Translations under genes and position numbers: made by a program | In this document: piece after piece, positions 19,661 through 28,656 of the stretch | Layout: each line of letters starts with the position of its first letter | How positions within the stretch are numbered: position 1 is the stretch's first letter | Source of the DNA: Alphaproteobacteria bacterium | Lineage (GTDB): Bacteria; Pseudomonadota; Alphaproteobacteria; Micropepsales; Micropepsaceae | Reading direction: 5' to 3' | Assembly: GCA_017983635.1 (NCBI GenBank) | Contig: JAGOBA010000002.1 | Span: 372,001-436,000, forward strand | DNA: 64,000 bases | Notes under the pieces: model-generated | Databases searched by the model: none | Told to the model about the DNA's origin: nothing | What the model saw: only the letters and a program-made list of their open reading frames with translations

Positions 19661-21370
19661 ATGTTCGGTCGTATTCGCGCCACTCGCTTTCTAATGCTTG
19701 TCGCCGCCGTCATCGGCGCCGGCCTGTTGGCGCTCATGGCCATCAACCAGACCGCGCTGAGCGAATTGAGAGTGGGTGGCCCGGCCTACACCCGCATCGT
19801 CCTGGGCAAGGACCTGATCGCCGACATCCTGCCACCGCCGGCCTACGTCATCGAAGCCTATCTGGACGCAACGCTCGCGCTGAACGATCCGTCGAGCGTC
19901 GGCACGCATGCCACGCGGCTCGTCCAGCTGCGCAAGGACTACGATACCCGTCGCGAGTACTGGAAGGGGCAGGATTTCGACGCCGAGACGAAGGGGCTTC
20001 TCCTCAACGAATCGGACAAGCACGTCCAGCGCTTCTGGGCGGAACTCGATCGGCGGTTCCTGCCCGCTTTGATCAAGGGCGATGTCGAGGCAGCACGCGC
20101 TTCGTACGCCTCTCTGGAGGCAGCTTATGCGGATCACCGCAAAGTCATCGACGCCATTGTGGTCCGCGCAACAAAGCTCGCGGCCGATTACGAAACCGGC
20201 GCGCATGAGGACAGCGGCTTTTACACCACCCTGCTCTGGACCGCGTCCGCGGTCGTGCTCCTTCTCACATTGGGGGCCCTCTGGGCGATCGGCTACGGCG
20301 TCGTAACGCCGCTGACCGTGATGACCGGCGTGATGAAGCGCTTGTCTGAAGGCGTCGCCACGCTCAACCGCGACAAGCTGATGGTCGACGTCCCGCATGT
20401 GGGTCGCCACGACGAGATCGGCGACATGGCCAGCGCGCTTCAGGTCTTCAAAGAAGGCGCGGTCGAAATGGACCGCTTGCAGGCAGCCAAGAAGGCGGCC
20501 GAGCGCCAGGTCGAAATCGACAAGCGCACGGCAATGAACGAACTGGCGGAATCCTTCCAGCAGAGCATCGGTCAACTTGTGACCAGCATCTCGTCCGCCT
20601 CGGGCAAACTGCAAGCGACTGCCGAGGCCCTGACCGCGACCGCCGATGAGACGACCCGCCAGTCCGTGACCGTCGCCAGATCGTCGGAAGAAGCCTCGCA
20701 AAACGTGCAGACGATCGCCGCCGCCACGGAAGAGCTCTCCGCTTCGGTTACTGAAATTTCGCGTCAAGTGGTCGATGCAGCCAACGTCTCGACGCAGGCC
20801 GCCACCGACGCCAAGAAGACCGACAACACGGTGCGGAGTCTTGCCGAAGCGGCCGTGCGCATCGGCAAGGTGGTCGAACTCATCAACGACATCGCCAACC
20901 AAACGAATTTGCTCGCGCTGAACGCGACGATCGAAGCGGCGCGCGCCGGCGAAGCGGGCAAAGGCTTCGCCGTCGTGGCCTCGGAGGTCAAGAACCTCGC
21001 GACTCAAACCGCCCGCGCAACCGAAGAGATCGCGGGTCAGATCAACTCGATGCAGTCAGTCACGACCGAAGCTGTCGGTGCCATCCACAACATCGCCATG
21101 ACGATCGAGCGCATCTCCAACATCTCCTCTGCGATCTCAAGCTCGGTCGAGCAACAGGGCCTGGCTGTGAAGGAGATTGCGCAGAACGTCGAACTCGCGG
21201 CCGGCGGCGCCCAAACGGTGACCCGCAGCGTCGACGGCGTTAGCGCCGCCGCATCGACCACAAGTCAGTCGGCCAATCTCGTGTTGGGCGCGACGCACCA
21301 GCTCTCGCAATCGGCTGCCAGCATGAAGCAGCAGGTCGAGGAATTCCTGAGCAAAGTACGGGCGGCGTAG
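19661..21370 (+). CDS. Methyl-accepting chemotaxis protein
   Basis: 569 aa from ATG at 19661 with a GGAGAG box upstream; the earlier in-frame start at 19502 is not needed. Topology: TM1 (about 8-28), a periplasmic helical sensor of about 160 residues, TM2 (about 190-213, [20 protein letters not shown]), HAMP domain, then a cytoplasmic signalling coiled coil with the conserved hairpin tip [20 protein letters not shown] and [18 protein letters not shown]. It would signal to CheA/CheW; the ligand is unknown. No che genes in the window. Confidence 0.93.
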   Translation: MFGRIRATRFLMLVAAVIGAGLLALMAINQTALSELRVGGPAYTRIVLGKDLIADILPPPAYVIEAYLDATLALNDPSSVGTHATRLVQLRKDYDTRREYWKGQDFDAETKGLLLNESDKHVQRFWAELDRRFLPALIKGDVEAARASYASLEAAYADHRKVIDAIVVRATKLAADYETGAHEDSGFYTTLLWTASAVVLLLTLGALWAIGYGVVTPLTVMTGVMKRLSEGVATLNRDKLMVDVPHVGRHDEIGDMASALQVFKEGAVEMDRLQAAKKAAERQVEIDKRTAMNELAESFQQSIGQLVTSISSASGKLQATAEALTATADETTRQSVTVARSSEEASQNVQTIAAATEELSASVTEISRQVVDAANVSTQAATDAKKTDNTVRSLAEAAVRIGKVVELINDIANQTNLLALNATIEAARAGEAGKGFAVVASEVKNLATQTARATEEIAGQINSMQSVTTEAVGAIHNIAMTIERISNISSAISSSVEQQGLAVKEIAQNVELAAGGAQTVTRSVDGVSAAASTTSQSANLVLGATHQLSQSAASMKQQVEEFLSKVRAA

Positions 21371-21371
21371 C

Positions 21372-21421
21372 GCCGCAGCCCGGTCGTTGGATTGCGCCGG
21401 CGCCCACTTTCGCGCTGCGGC
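21372..21421 (+). terminator. Foldback after the chemoreceptor gene
   Basis: GCCGCAGC (21372-21379) pairs with GCTGCGGC (21414-21421), with a GCGCCGGCGC palindrome in the loop, directly after the stop codon. There is no T-run, so a factor-independent terminator is doubtful; may stabilise the 3' end. Confidence 0.3.
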
Positions 21422-21526
21422 TACCCGATAGATGAACGAAGCGTCATGCGGGCAGCGGTTCAAAGGCGCCCGCATTCGCACTAAGGTTCTCTAAGTGGTC
21501 GATCCAACAAAGGAGTCTCGATTCCC

Positions 21527-21949
21527 ATGTCCTCGCTTTCCAAGATCGGTCTTGTCGCCTCGCTTGCACTGATCGCGGCGTTCCCGGTGTCGGCCAACAT
21601 GGCCCCGCCTGAGCCGCCGACAGCGACAGACCCCGCGTCAGTCCCGGCCGACCCGGCTGCAGCTCCCGTGGATCCGGCCGCGCCGGCAGACCCCACCGCG
21701 GCGCCGGCCGATCCGGCGGCTGCAGCCCCGGCCGATGCAGCCCCGCCGGCAGACGCTTCGGCGCCTGCAACCGATGCTGCACCCACCACCGACACAGCAG
21801 CCACCGATCCGGCCGCGACCGATGCGACGGCGTCGGCGGATGCTCCGGCTGAAGGCGGCGGCATGAGCGGCGGTATGATCGCTGCCATCATTGGCGGCAT
21901 CGTTGTCCTGGGCGGCGGCGCCTATTGGTTGATGAACCGCAAAGCTTAG
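21527..21949 (+). CDS. Exported Pro/Ala/Asp-rich protein with C-terminal membrane anchor (paralogue A)
   Basis: 140 aa. Signal peptide at 1-23 (LSKIGLVASLALIAAFPVSA), then about 85 residues of low complexity made of PAD/AAP/TDA units, then EGGGMSGGMIAAIIGGIVVL...YWLMNRKA: a glycine-rich motif, one transmembrane helix and a short basic end. No known family. The next gene (22090-22707) is a paralogue with the same layout and the same sequence TGGTCGATCCAACAAAGGA before its start, so the pair arose by duplication that included the leader. Probably an envelope-spanning or surface spacer protein; function unknown. Confidence 0.75.
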   Translation: MSSLSKIGLVASLALIAAFPVSANMAPPEPPTATDPASVPADPAAAPVDPAAPADPTAAPADPAAAAPADAAPPADASAPATDAAPTTDTAATDPAATDATASADAPAEGGGMSGGMIAAIIGGIVVLGGGAYWLMNRKA

Positions 21950-22089
21950 AAGTTGTGCCATGCCCAGCCTTCGCGCAGCTGTCGATGGCGCGAAAGCTGA
22001 GCGATAGAGCGGCATACGAGCGCAGTGCCATCCGCGGTCACTCGCTCTATGTATTCTTTTGGTCGATCCAACAAAGGACCCCGAGTCAA

Positions 22090-22707
22090 ATGTCCACCTT
22101 TTCAAAGCTTGCTCTTGTTTCTTCTCTCGCTCTGATCGCCGCGATGCCGGCTTCGGCCGATCCGGCGGCTCCTGCTGCCGCTCCGGCGGCTGCGCCTGCC
22201 GCAGCGCCGGCGGCGCCTGCCGCTCCGGCAGCGACACCGGCGGCCGACGCAGCCGCGAAAGCCGCTGACGCTGTCAAAGACGCCGCGACCGGCGCCGCGA
22301 CGGCCGTCGACAAAGCCGCTGGCGCAGCGACTGACGCCGCCGCTGGAGCCGCAAACACGGCGGCTGGTGCGGTTGACGCCGCTGCTGGTGCAGCAACGGA
22401 TGCCGCCGGCGCTGCGACCGACGCGGCCGGTGCCGCGACCGACGCCGCCGCCGGTGCGGTCGATGCCGCCGCTGGTGCAGCCGACGCTGCCGCCGGCGCG
22501 GTGGGTGACGCCGCCACAGCGACGACGGATGCAGCGACCGACGCCGCGACCGCTGCCACGGATGCGGCAACCGACGCGGCCGGCGCCGTCGCCGACGCGG
22601 CGACGCCTGCTTCCGAAGGTGGCATGGGCACCGGGACGATCGCAGCGATCGTTGCCGCGCTCGCAGCCGCCGCTGGCGCGGGCTACTGGTTCATGACCCG
22701 CAAATAA
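22090..22707 (+). CDS. Exported Ala/Asp-rich repeat protein with C-terminal membrane anchor (paralogue B)
   Basis: 205 aa from ATG at 22090; the open frame runs 55 codons farther up, but the shared leader and signal peptide (FSKLALVSSLALIAAMPASA) set the start. The body is almost only alanine with regularly placed D, G, T and V (units like DAAAGAA and TDAAT), about 155 residues, which should form long amphipathic helix or coiled-coil-like rods as in LEA-type or AMID-like Ala repeats. It ends EGGMGTGTIAAIVAALAAAA then YWFMTRK, like paralogue A. A strong terminator follows. Confidence 0.75.
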   Translation: MSTFSKLALVSSLALIAAMPASADPAAPAAAPAAAPAAAPAAPAAPAATPAADAAAKAADAVKDAATGAATAVDKAAGAATDAAAGAANTAAGAVDAAAGAATDAAGAATDAAGAATDAAAGAVDAAAGAADAAAGAVGDAATATTDAATDAATAATDAATDAAGAVADAATPASEGGMGTGTIAAIVAALAAAAGAGYWFMTRK

Positions 22708-22734
22708 GCGGTTTATCGAACAACAAGTTCGAAG

Positions 22735-22764
22735 GCGCAGGTGGGAAACCACCTGCGCTTTTTT
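22735..22764 (+). terminator. Intrinsic terminator
   Basis: Perfect 10-base stem GCGCAGGTGG / CCACCTGCGC with a GAAA tetraloop (22735-22758), followed by TTTTTT at 22759-22764. Ends transcription of the two Ala-rich paralogues; the next gene is convergent. Confidence 0.93.
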
Positions 22765-22779
22765 CTTTGCGGCTGGGCG

Positions 22780-23418
22780 TCAATGCCCGTGTGCGGCTGC
22801 CGCTGCGGGCTCGTGGCCGTCGGCGTGCGGCTCTTCCGTTTTGGCCGCCGGCGATTGCCGATAGGGATCAAGCCGGTCGAATCCACTCAGATCTTCAACG
22901 CCACCGTTCAAGTCCATCAACAACAGCTGCGTGCCGAGCGTCGGAAATTTTGCATTCGTTTGGTCTCGAAGCTCGCGCAACAGCCCGCGGTGCAGGTTCG
23001 TTTCGCGCGTCCGATCGGCAATCGAATCCGGCCCGTAGACGATCTTGAAGGCGCCGCAATCGCGGTGATCGATCACAATGAGATCGCTGATGTGGTGCAG
23101 CTTGATCGCCGTATCGACGTGCTTCCAGAACGTAGCCGCCCACTCCGGCCCAAGCTTTCCCAACGCACCCGCTGCCGCACCAGCCAAGACCACGTGATCG
23201 TATTGGTTCTCAAACCCGCGCCCATGCATGTACTTCACCGCGTCATCGACCAAGCGGTAATCCATGCAGGTCAGCACCAGCGCTTTCGCGCTGCCCGCCC
23301 GCGCCATCGAAGCAAGCGCAAGCCCCGCCCCGGCAGCGCCCACGACGCCGCGCAACAATTGACGGCGCGAGAGACTATAGCAACCGCATGCGATCTGGGG
23401 CGTCGAAAAGTGGCTCAT
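22780..23418 (-). CDS. Tat-exported beta-carbonic-anhydrase-like protein
   Basis: 212 aa from ATG at 23418. Twin-arginine signal SRRQLLRGVVGAAGAG (17-32). Mature part has the beta-carbonic-anhydrase zinc set: C51-x-D53-x-R55 in LVLTCMDYRLVDDA and H118-x-x-C121 in VIDHRDCGAF. The C-terminus is histidine-rich (HADGHEP, AHGH). The fold suggests a periplasmic zinc protein; whether it hydrates CO2 is open, since this exported, short-core subtype is divergent. Follows the MoaD-like gene by 53 bases on the same strand, so a three-gene operon is likely. Confidence 0.8.
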   Translation of the reverse strand: MSHFSTPQIACGCYSLSRRQLLRGVVGAAGAGLALASMARAGSAKALVLTCMDYRLVDDAVKYMHGRGFENQYDHVVLAGAAAGALGKLGPEWAATFWKHVDTAIKLHHISDLIVIDHRDCGAFKIVYGPDSIADRTRETNLHRGLLRELRDQTNAKFPTLGTQLLLMDLNGGVEDLSGFDRLDPYRQSPAAKTEEPHADGHEPAAAAAHGH

Positions 23419-23471
23419 GGCAATACTCCGGCTGACCGAGTTATTGCCCGGACGAATGAACAGCCTCTTAA

Positions 23472-23744
23472 CTACCCGCCGCTGAGCGCACCGAAGACGT
23501 GAACCTCGCCGCGCGCAGAGACATCGGCGCTGATCTCCCGCACCCGCTCCCCATCGACAAAGATACGCATGTGCTGGCGAATGCGCCCCTGCTCGTCGAT
23601 CACGCGGAAGCGGATGCCGGGATAGCGCTTGTCCAAATCGTTCAGCACGTCGTCCACGGTTGCGCCGGCCACCTGCACGCTTGCCGCACCGCTCGTGTAG
23701 TTCCGCAGCTGCTGCGGCACGAAGACGGTCACCGTCGGTTTCAC
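23472..23744 (-). CDS. MoaD/ThiS-family ubiquitin-like protein
   Basis: 90 aa, start GTG at 23744 overlapping the upstream stop by 4 bases (GTGA). Beta-grasp fold signature: VTVFVPQQLRNYTSG, VDDVLNDLDKRYPGI, RIFVDGERVREIS, ending in FGALSGG with the C-terminal Gly-Gly that in MoaD, ThiS and small archaeal/bacterial ubiquitin-like modifiers is adenylated and turned into a thiocarboxylate or conjugated. No moaE, thiG or E1-like gene is nearby, so this is not a standard cofactor locus. Its partner is the BNR protein gene. Confidence 0.85.
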   Translation of the reverse strand: MKPTVTVFVPQQLRNYTSGAASVQVAGATVDDVLNDLDKRYPGIRFRVIDEQGRIRQHMRIFVDGERVREISADVSARGEVHVFGALSGG

Positions 23745-24922
23745 AACCGCTCCACCGCGACCACGCTGTAGATCTCCGGCAAGTGCCGCGCGATCGGCGT
23801 CCAGCGCCCGCCTTCGTTGGCGCTTGCCCAAACCTCGCCACCCGTGGTCCCGAGATAAAGCCCCACGGCCTTCATATCGTCGCGGCAGAACGCCTGTCGC
23901 TTCACCGTGAGCCAGCCCTGTTTCTTCGGAAACCCCTTGTCCTGCCGCTCCCAACTCTTGCCCGCATCGCGCGTGCGATAGGCGGCGGGCTTGCCCTCCG
24001 GACTCGTGCGCGGCCAAACGGTCGTGCCGTCCATCGGAAACACCCACGCGCAGTCCGCATCGCGCGGATGCGCCAGAATCGTAAAGCCGATATCGCCGAC
24101 CGCCTTCGGCATCGCGTTGCCGATCCGCTCCCACTTCTCGCCCGGCCGGTCCAGCCGGTAGATACCGCAATGGTTCTGCTGCCAAACCCGGTCCGGGTCC
24201 GAAGGTGACAGCGCGATGAAATGCGCGTCCTGCCCATACTCGGGATAAGGATCGGGATTGAAATTCGCCTCGACGTTCTTGTTCAGCGGACGCCACGTCC
24301 GTGCGCGATCCTTGGACTCGAACACGCCGCCCGTCGATGTCGCGATGTACATATGGTTCGCATCGCGCGGATCGATGACGACTTGATTGAGCAGTGCCCC
24401 GTCAGGTGTCCCCGCATCGCCCGGGCACCACTTGTCGTACATTGCATTCCCATTGAACCCCTCGACACTTTCCCACGACACGCCGTCGTCCGTGCTCACG
24501 AAGAGGCCCGGCGGCGAACCGCCGGCCCACCAAACGCCGGGTTCGTCATTATGTCCCTGAGAAAGCCAGAACGTATGATCGACCGCGCGCCCTTGGCCAG
24601 ACGCGACCGTCGGAAACGCCGGCGGCTTCGCCGCCTCTTTCCAGCTCCGGCCCTTGTCGGTTGAGCGAAAGATTGTCGGCCCCAAATGCCCGGTCTTCGC
24701 CGCCATCAACAGCGTGCCCGACCGCGTATCGCGCACGAGATGGTTCACCACCTGCCCCAGAAAGTGTGGCCCCTCCATCCGCCATGTCTTGCGGCGCGAA
24801 TCCGAGTGCAGAAACCAAGCCCCCTTCCGCGTCCCCACCAGAAGCGTAACTCCTTTTGGCGCCTTCTTTTTTGAACCGCCCCGCACCGTCGCCTTAACCA
24901 TCGAGAGCCTCGTTTTCTCCAA
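23741..24922 (-). CDS. BNR-repeat (sialidase-like) beta-propeller protein
   Basis: 393 aa. At least five BNR/Asp-box motifs are visible: STDKGRSW, STDDGVSW, SKDRARTW, TRDAGKSW and SANEGGRW, spaced as blades of a beta-propeller similar to sortilin/Vps10 or exo-sialidase folds. There is no signal peptide; the N-terminus is basic (VRGGSKKKAPKG), so it seems cytoplasmic. The catalytic residues of true sialidases are not evident. It overlaps the MoaD-like gene by 4 bases, indicating translational coupling. Confidence 0.82.
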   Translation of the reverse strand: MEKTRLSMVKATVRGGSKKKAPKGVTLLVGTRKGAWFLHSDSRRKTWRMEGPHFLGQVVNHLVRDTRSGTLLMAAKTGHLGPTIFRSTDKGRSWKEAAKPPAFPTVASGQGRAVDHTFWLSQGHNDEPGVWWAGGSPPGLFVSTDDGVSWESVEGFNGNAMYDKWCPGDAGTPDGALLNQVVIDPRDANHMYIATSTGGVFESKDRARTWRPLNKNVEANFNPDPYPEYGQDAHFIALSPSDPDRVWQQNHCGIYRLDRPGEKWERIGNAMPKAVGDIGFTILAHPRDADCAWVFPMDGTTVWPRTSPEGKPAAYRTRDAGKSWERQDKGFPKKQGWLTVKRQAFCRDDMKAVGLYLGTTGGEVWASANEGGRWTPIARHLPEIYSVVAVERL

Positions 24923-25152
24923 GAAAGCGAATCTGCCCTAGCGTTCCCGCCAGGGTCAACACACCAACCATAGCGTGCAGGCGGTGCGGCCGGTGCGCAT
25001 GTTCGACCCATAACACCATGAATGGGGTGCAAACCAGACACTACTGGCAGGATATTACAACACGCACCGTAGGATTTTCTGGAGTTTTGTCCTGCCGAAA
25101 TTGTCCACTCCAGACAAGAGGTCGGGGGACCTCGTCGTGCCGGGGGGAAATC

Positions 25153-28100
25153 ATGTCTGTAAGGGAAAATGCACCGCTAATCGCCACGAGCGGCAACTCT
25201 AGGTTGGTATTCAAACGCCGCGCGTTGATTGCCGCGTTGCTGGCTTCAACAGCCTACGCCGGATTGAGCACCTCACCGGCCTCAGCCACGATCTACACGC
25301 CGCCCGATGACACGACATACGACAGCAACGTCGGCACGTTTGCGAACGGCGACACAATCAACGTCACCGTGCCTGTAACGCACAACGGAAACTTGTCGCT
25401 CATCACGAACGGCATCTTGAACATCAACGCGGGCGGCAGCATCACGAACGACACCGGAGGCCTTTGGGGAACAGGCATCGCTCTGACAATCTCCGGCGGC
25501 ACGTCGGTCACAATCGACGGTTTCGATGCCTCGGGAACCGTCATACCGCTGCTCGGGATCGTTGACACGTTCGGATCGCTTGCGGGGGCGGGCACGCTGA
25601 ACGTCACCGGCGGCGGAGTCGTCTTCGGCGGCAACAATGCGAGCACTGCGTTCAGCGGCACAGTTGTCATGCCGACTCTGAACAATTTCTTAGGTAAGAC
25701 GGGAACCGGTAGGTTCACCATCAACAACATGACGATGGCACAAGGTGAGTTGCTGGACGGCAGTACCGGTGGCGGAGGACTCACCCTCACCAGCGGAACG
25801 GCAAACATCAAGTCGATTGCGGTCGGTACAGGCGTTGGCAACAACACGATGCTCATGTCCGGTGGCATCTTGAACATAACCGGCACCATCAGCGGACCGC
25901 CGTGCGGATCGGATTGCCCGGCCCTGCGCATCGGCGACTTCTTCGGCACTGGCGTGCTGAACCAAACGGCAGGCACCATCAACGTCGGCGCTGCCGGTGT
26001 GGCTGCCAGTATGAACATCGGCAACCAAAGCGGCAATGGCACCTACACCATCTCGGCCGGCGCCACGCTAAACCTTGGCGTCCTCGGCGATGCGACCAGT
26101 GCCGGCCTTTACGGAATAGCGCGCCAAGCGTCGGGGAGCGCCGCGCACATTGGTCAGACCACGACCGGCGTGTTCAACATCTCCGGCGGCACCGTCAATG
26201 TGAACGCCGGCGAACTGATCAACGGCGACCGCGACGCCGGCGGAGCTGCGGGCGTCATCACCAGTTCGACGATCAACCTTTCGGGCGGCACGCTCAGCAT
26301 CAAGAACGGCGCCAACCTTTGGCTTTCCGCCGCAAACAACGCCGCTGCCACGGACAGCATCTTCAACCTAACGGGCGGCACGCTGGAGGTCGGCGACGGC
26401 CGCCTGAAAGACAACTATCTCGCCGGCGCCACCTATGAGTTCAACCTTGGTAACGGCACGATCAAGGTCATCGACAGCGATCTGACCACCACGGTCCACG
26501 GCACGCTGACGGGTCTAACCGCCGGCACCGGCGTAAAGATCGACACGAACGGCCTCATCGCGAACTGGAACGGCCTCCTCGATGGCGCCGGCTGGCTGGT
26601 GAAGACGGGCGCCGGCACGCTGAATCTCGGCGGCCTCGGCAACACCTACACCGGCGGCACCGCGTTCAACGGCGGCGTGGTTGTCGTCGACGCGACCGCA
26701 GACCTCGGCGCAGTTGGTTCGGCGATGTCGTTCAACGGCGGCACGCTGCGACTTGATGCGGGAGGGGTCCTCTCTCCCAAGTCTGGCGGCGTGACGATGG
26801 CAGGCGCCGGCACGATCGACACGAATGGTTTCAACGACGCCCTGACCACGACCATCACCGGTAGTGGAGCCTTGACCAAGGTTGGTGCTGGTGCTTTGAC
26901 CCTCAGTGCTAACAATAACGCGCACACGGGCGCGCTCAACATCAATGCGGGTTCAGTGAACGCGCATAACGGCAATGGCATCGGCGACACGAGCGCGCTA
27001 ACCGTAGCAGGCGGCGCAACGCTGAATGTCGAATTCGGCGTGACCGAGACGATCGGCTCGTTGGCCGGCGCAGGCAACGTGCAAATCAGGGACAGTATGA
27101 CCCTGGTGACTGGCGGCAACGGCGCCTCGACGACCTACAGTGGTGTGCTCTCGGAAGGCTTCGGCGTCGGAAAGTTGACCAAGACCGGCACGGGCGTGTT
27201 CACGGTGAACGCGAACACAACCTACACCGGCCTGACGACGGTGAACCAAGGCACGATGCTGCTGAACGGCACGATGGCCGACGGCTTGCTGGTTGCGGCG
27301 GGCGCAACGTTTGGCGGCAATGCGACCGTCACCGGCAACGTCGCGAACAACGGCCACATCGCGCCCGGCAACTCGCCCGGCACTCAAGTCTATCTCGGCA
27401 ACTACACCGCCGGCGTGGGCGCGATCTTCGACATGGAAGTGGTCTTCAACAGTGCGAACGCGCCTGTGAACGGTACGACCCACGACTTCGTCAACATGAC
27501 GAACGCGGGCGCCACGATTACCGGCACGACGCTCTTGAACATCATCCCGTTTGCGCCTTCAGGTGCGCCGCAACCCACGACCGGCAACGGCATTGAACTC
27601 GTTCGCGTCGCGGCCCCAGTGGCGGGCAACCAGTTTGCGCTGGCCGCACCGGTCTTCGTTGGCGGTTACCAGTACGTTTTGACCTATGTTCCTTCGGCAG
27701 GCCCCGACAGCTGGTACCTGCGCTCGCAGGTGGGTGAAGGCGTGTTCGGTGCCGCAGCGATGTTCTCGGCCGGGCAAGCCATGACGGGCAGTTGCTTTGG
27801 TGCCGGCGAAGAACTCGCTTTTTCCGACAACAGTCAGAGTAAGCGCGTCTGGGCGAAGGGCACGATGGGCAGCCGCGAGACCGGCGCCGACACGGGCCTA
27901 ACCTCCGAGCAAGACTACACGTGCGGATCTGGCGGCGCCGACCTGCGCGCCGGCGACGGCGACGTACGCGTCGGCATCATGGGTGGCTTCGGCAACACGG
28001 ACGTCGACGTGACGACCCTGGCGGGCATTGGCACGCTCGAGGGTGACGGCACGGCGGTTCAACTCTACGCCGTGTATCTCCACGACCATGTCTATGCGAC

Positions 28101-28599
28101 CATGCAGTTGGGCTACGGCAGCTACGACTGGACGTTCGACGGACCGCTCACGGCACCCACCGCCGCCGAAACGAGCGGCATTCTTGGCGCCTTCGAAACC
28201 GGCATGCGCTGGCCGCTGAGCGAAGCATGGCGCATCGGCCTTAGCGGCGGCATCGCCTATGACGGCATGTCGTGCGACTCGAGCTGCCTGTTGACGGGCT
28301 TGACCGACGATCCTGCCGAATGGTCTGCCAAGGGCGCGCTCCGGCTCGACGGCAACATGGGCTCGTGGAGAACGTTCGCCGCGCTCGGGCTTTCCGATCG
28401 TTTCGGTGAGAACAACGTCACCGTGGGTACCGCGACCACCACGACCGATACGGACTCCTCAATGCTCGACCTAAGCGCCGGCCTCGGTGTGCGCCTTGCG
28501 AGCAACGTCGAGTTCTTCGTGGGCGGCCACTATGGCGAAAGCTTGGACAAAGACGTCGATCAATTCGATGGCAACGGCGGCATCAAGATCGCCTGGTAG
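25153..28599 (+). CDS. Autotransporter (type Va) with PATR-type passenger repeats
   Basis: 1148 aa from ATG at 25153 preceded by GGGGGGAAA; the frame is open from 25018 but that part lacks a signal. Long signal peptide about 22-46 (RRALIAALLASTAYAGLSTS). The passenger is a beta-helix with Gly/Thr/Asn-rich repeats, including PATR units LVKTGAGTLNLGG...YTGG, LTKVGAGALTLSANN and LTKTGTGVFTVNANTTYTG. The last roughly 270 residues form the outer-membrane barrel (VWAKGTMGSRETG, AVQLYAVYLHDHVYATMQLG) and end in IKIAW, the expected terminal aromatic. The 230 bases upstream contain a TCTGGAG/CTCCAGA foldback (25078-25114). Confidence 0.9.
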   Translation: MSVRENAPLIATSGNSRLVFKRRALIAALLASTAYAGLSTSPASATIYTPPDDTTYDSNVGTFANGDTINVTVPVTHNGNLSLITNGILNINAGGSITNDTGGLWGTGIALTISGGTSVTIDGFDASGTVIPLLGIVDTFGSLAGAGTLNVTGGGVVFGGNNASTAFSGTVVMPTLNNFLGKTGTGRFTINNMTMAQGELLDGSTGGGGLTLTSGTANIKSIAVGTGVGNNTMLMSGGILNITGTISGPPCGSDCPALRIGDFFGTGVLNQTAGTINVGAAGVAASMNIGNQSGNGTYTISAGATLNLGVLGDATSAGLYGIARQASGSAAHIGQTTTGVFNISGGTVNVNAGELINGDRDAGGAAGVITSSTINLSGGTLSIKNGANLWLSAANNAAATDSIFNLTGGTLEVGDGRLKDNYLAGATYEFNLGNGTIKVIDSDLTTTVHGTLTGLTAGTGVKIDTNGLIANWNGLLDGAGWLVKTGAGTLNLGGLGNTYTGGTAFNGGVVVVDATADLGAVGSAMSFNGGTLRLDAGGVLSPKSGGVTMAGAGTIDTNGFNDALTTTITGSGALTKVGAGALTLSANNNAHTGALNINAGSVNAHNGNGIGDTSALTVAGGATLNVEFGVTETIGSLAGAGNVQIRDSMTLVTGGNGASTTYSGVLSEGFGVGKLTKTGTGVFTVNANTTYTGLTTVNQGTMLLNGTMADGLLVAAGATFGGNATVTGNVANNGHIAPGNSPGTQVYLGNYTAGVGAIFDMEVVFNSANAPVNGTTHDFVNMTNAGATITGTTLLNIIPFAPSGAPQPTTGNGIELVRVAAPVAGNQFALAAPVFVGGYQYVLTYVPSAGPDSWYLRSQVGEGVFGAAAMFSAGQAMTGSCFGAGEELAFSDNSQSKRVWAKGTMGSRETGADTGLTSEQDYTCGSGGADLRAGDGDVRVGIMGGFGNTDVDVTTLAGIGTLEGDGTAVQLYAVYLHDHVYATMQLGYGSYDWTFDGPLTAPTAAETSGILGAFETGMRWPLSEAWRIGLSGGIAYDGMSCDSSCLLTGLTDDPAEWSAKGALRLDGNMGSWRTFAALGLSDRFGENNVTVGTATTTTDTDSSMLDLSAGLGVRLASNVEFFVGGHYGESLDKDVDQFDGNGGIKIAW

Positions 28600-28618
28600 C
28601 CCTCAAGTCGAAGCGAAG

Positions 28619-28647
28619 AAACGCCCCGGCCCAACCGGGGCGTTTTT
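28619..28647 (+). terminator. Bidirectional intrinsic terminator
   Basis: Eleven-base stem AAACGCCCCGG / CCGGGGCGTTT with a 5-base loop, then a T-run to 28647. The A-rich left flank makes it usable from the minus strand too. It separates the autotransporter from the convergent hydrolase gene. Confidence 0.93.
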
Positions 28648-28656
28648 CGTTGCGAC

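Noticed and set aside
22367..22696. Pro/Arg-rich plus-strand frame inside the Ala-rich gene
   Set aside because: Out-of-frame reading of a repetitive GC-rich gene.
26154..27483. Several minus-strand frames opposite the autotransporter
   Set aside because: Shadows of the repetitive passenger; codon positions fit the plus-strand gene.
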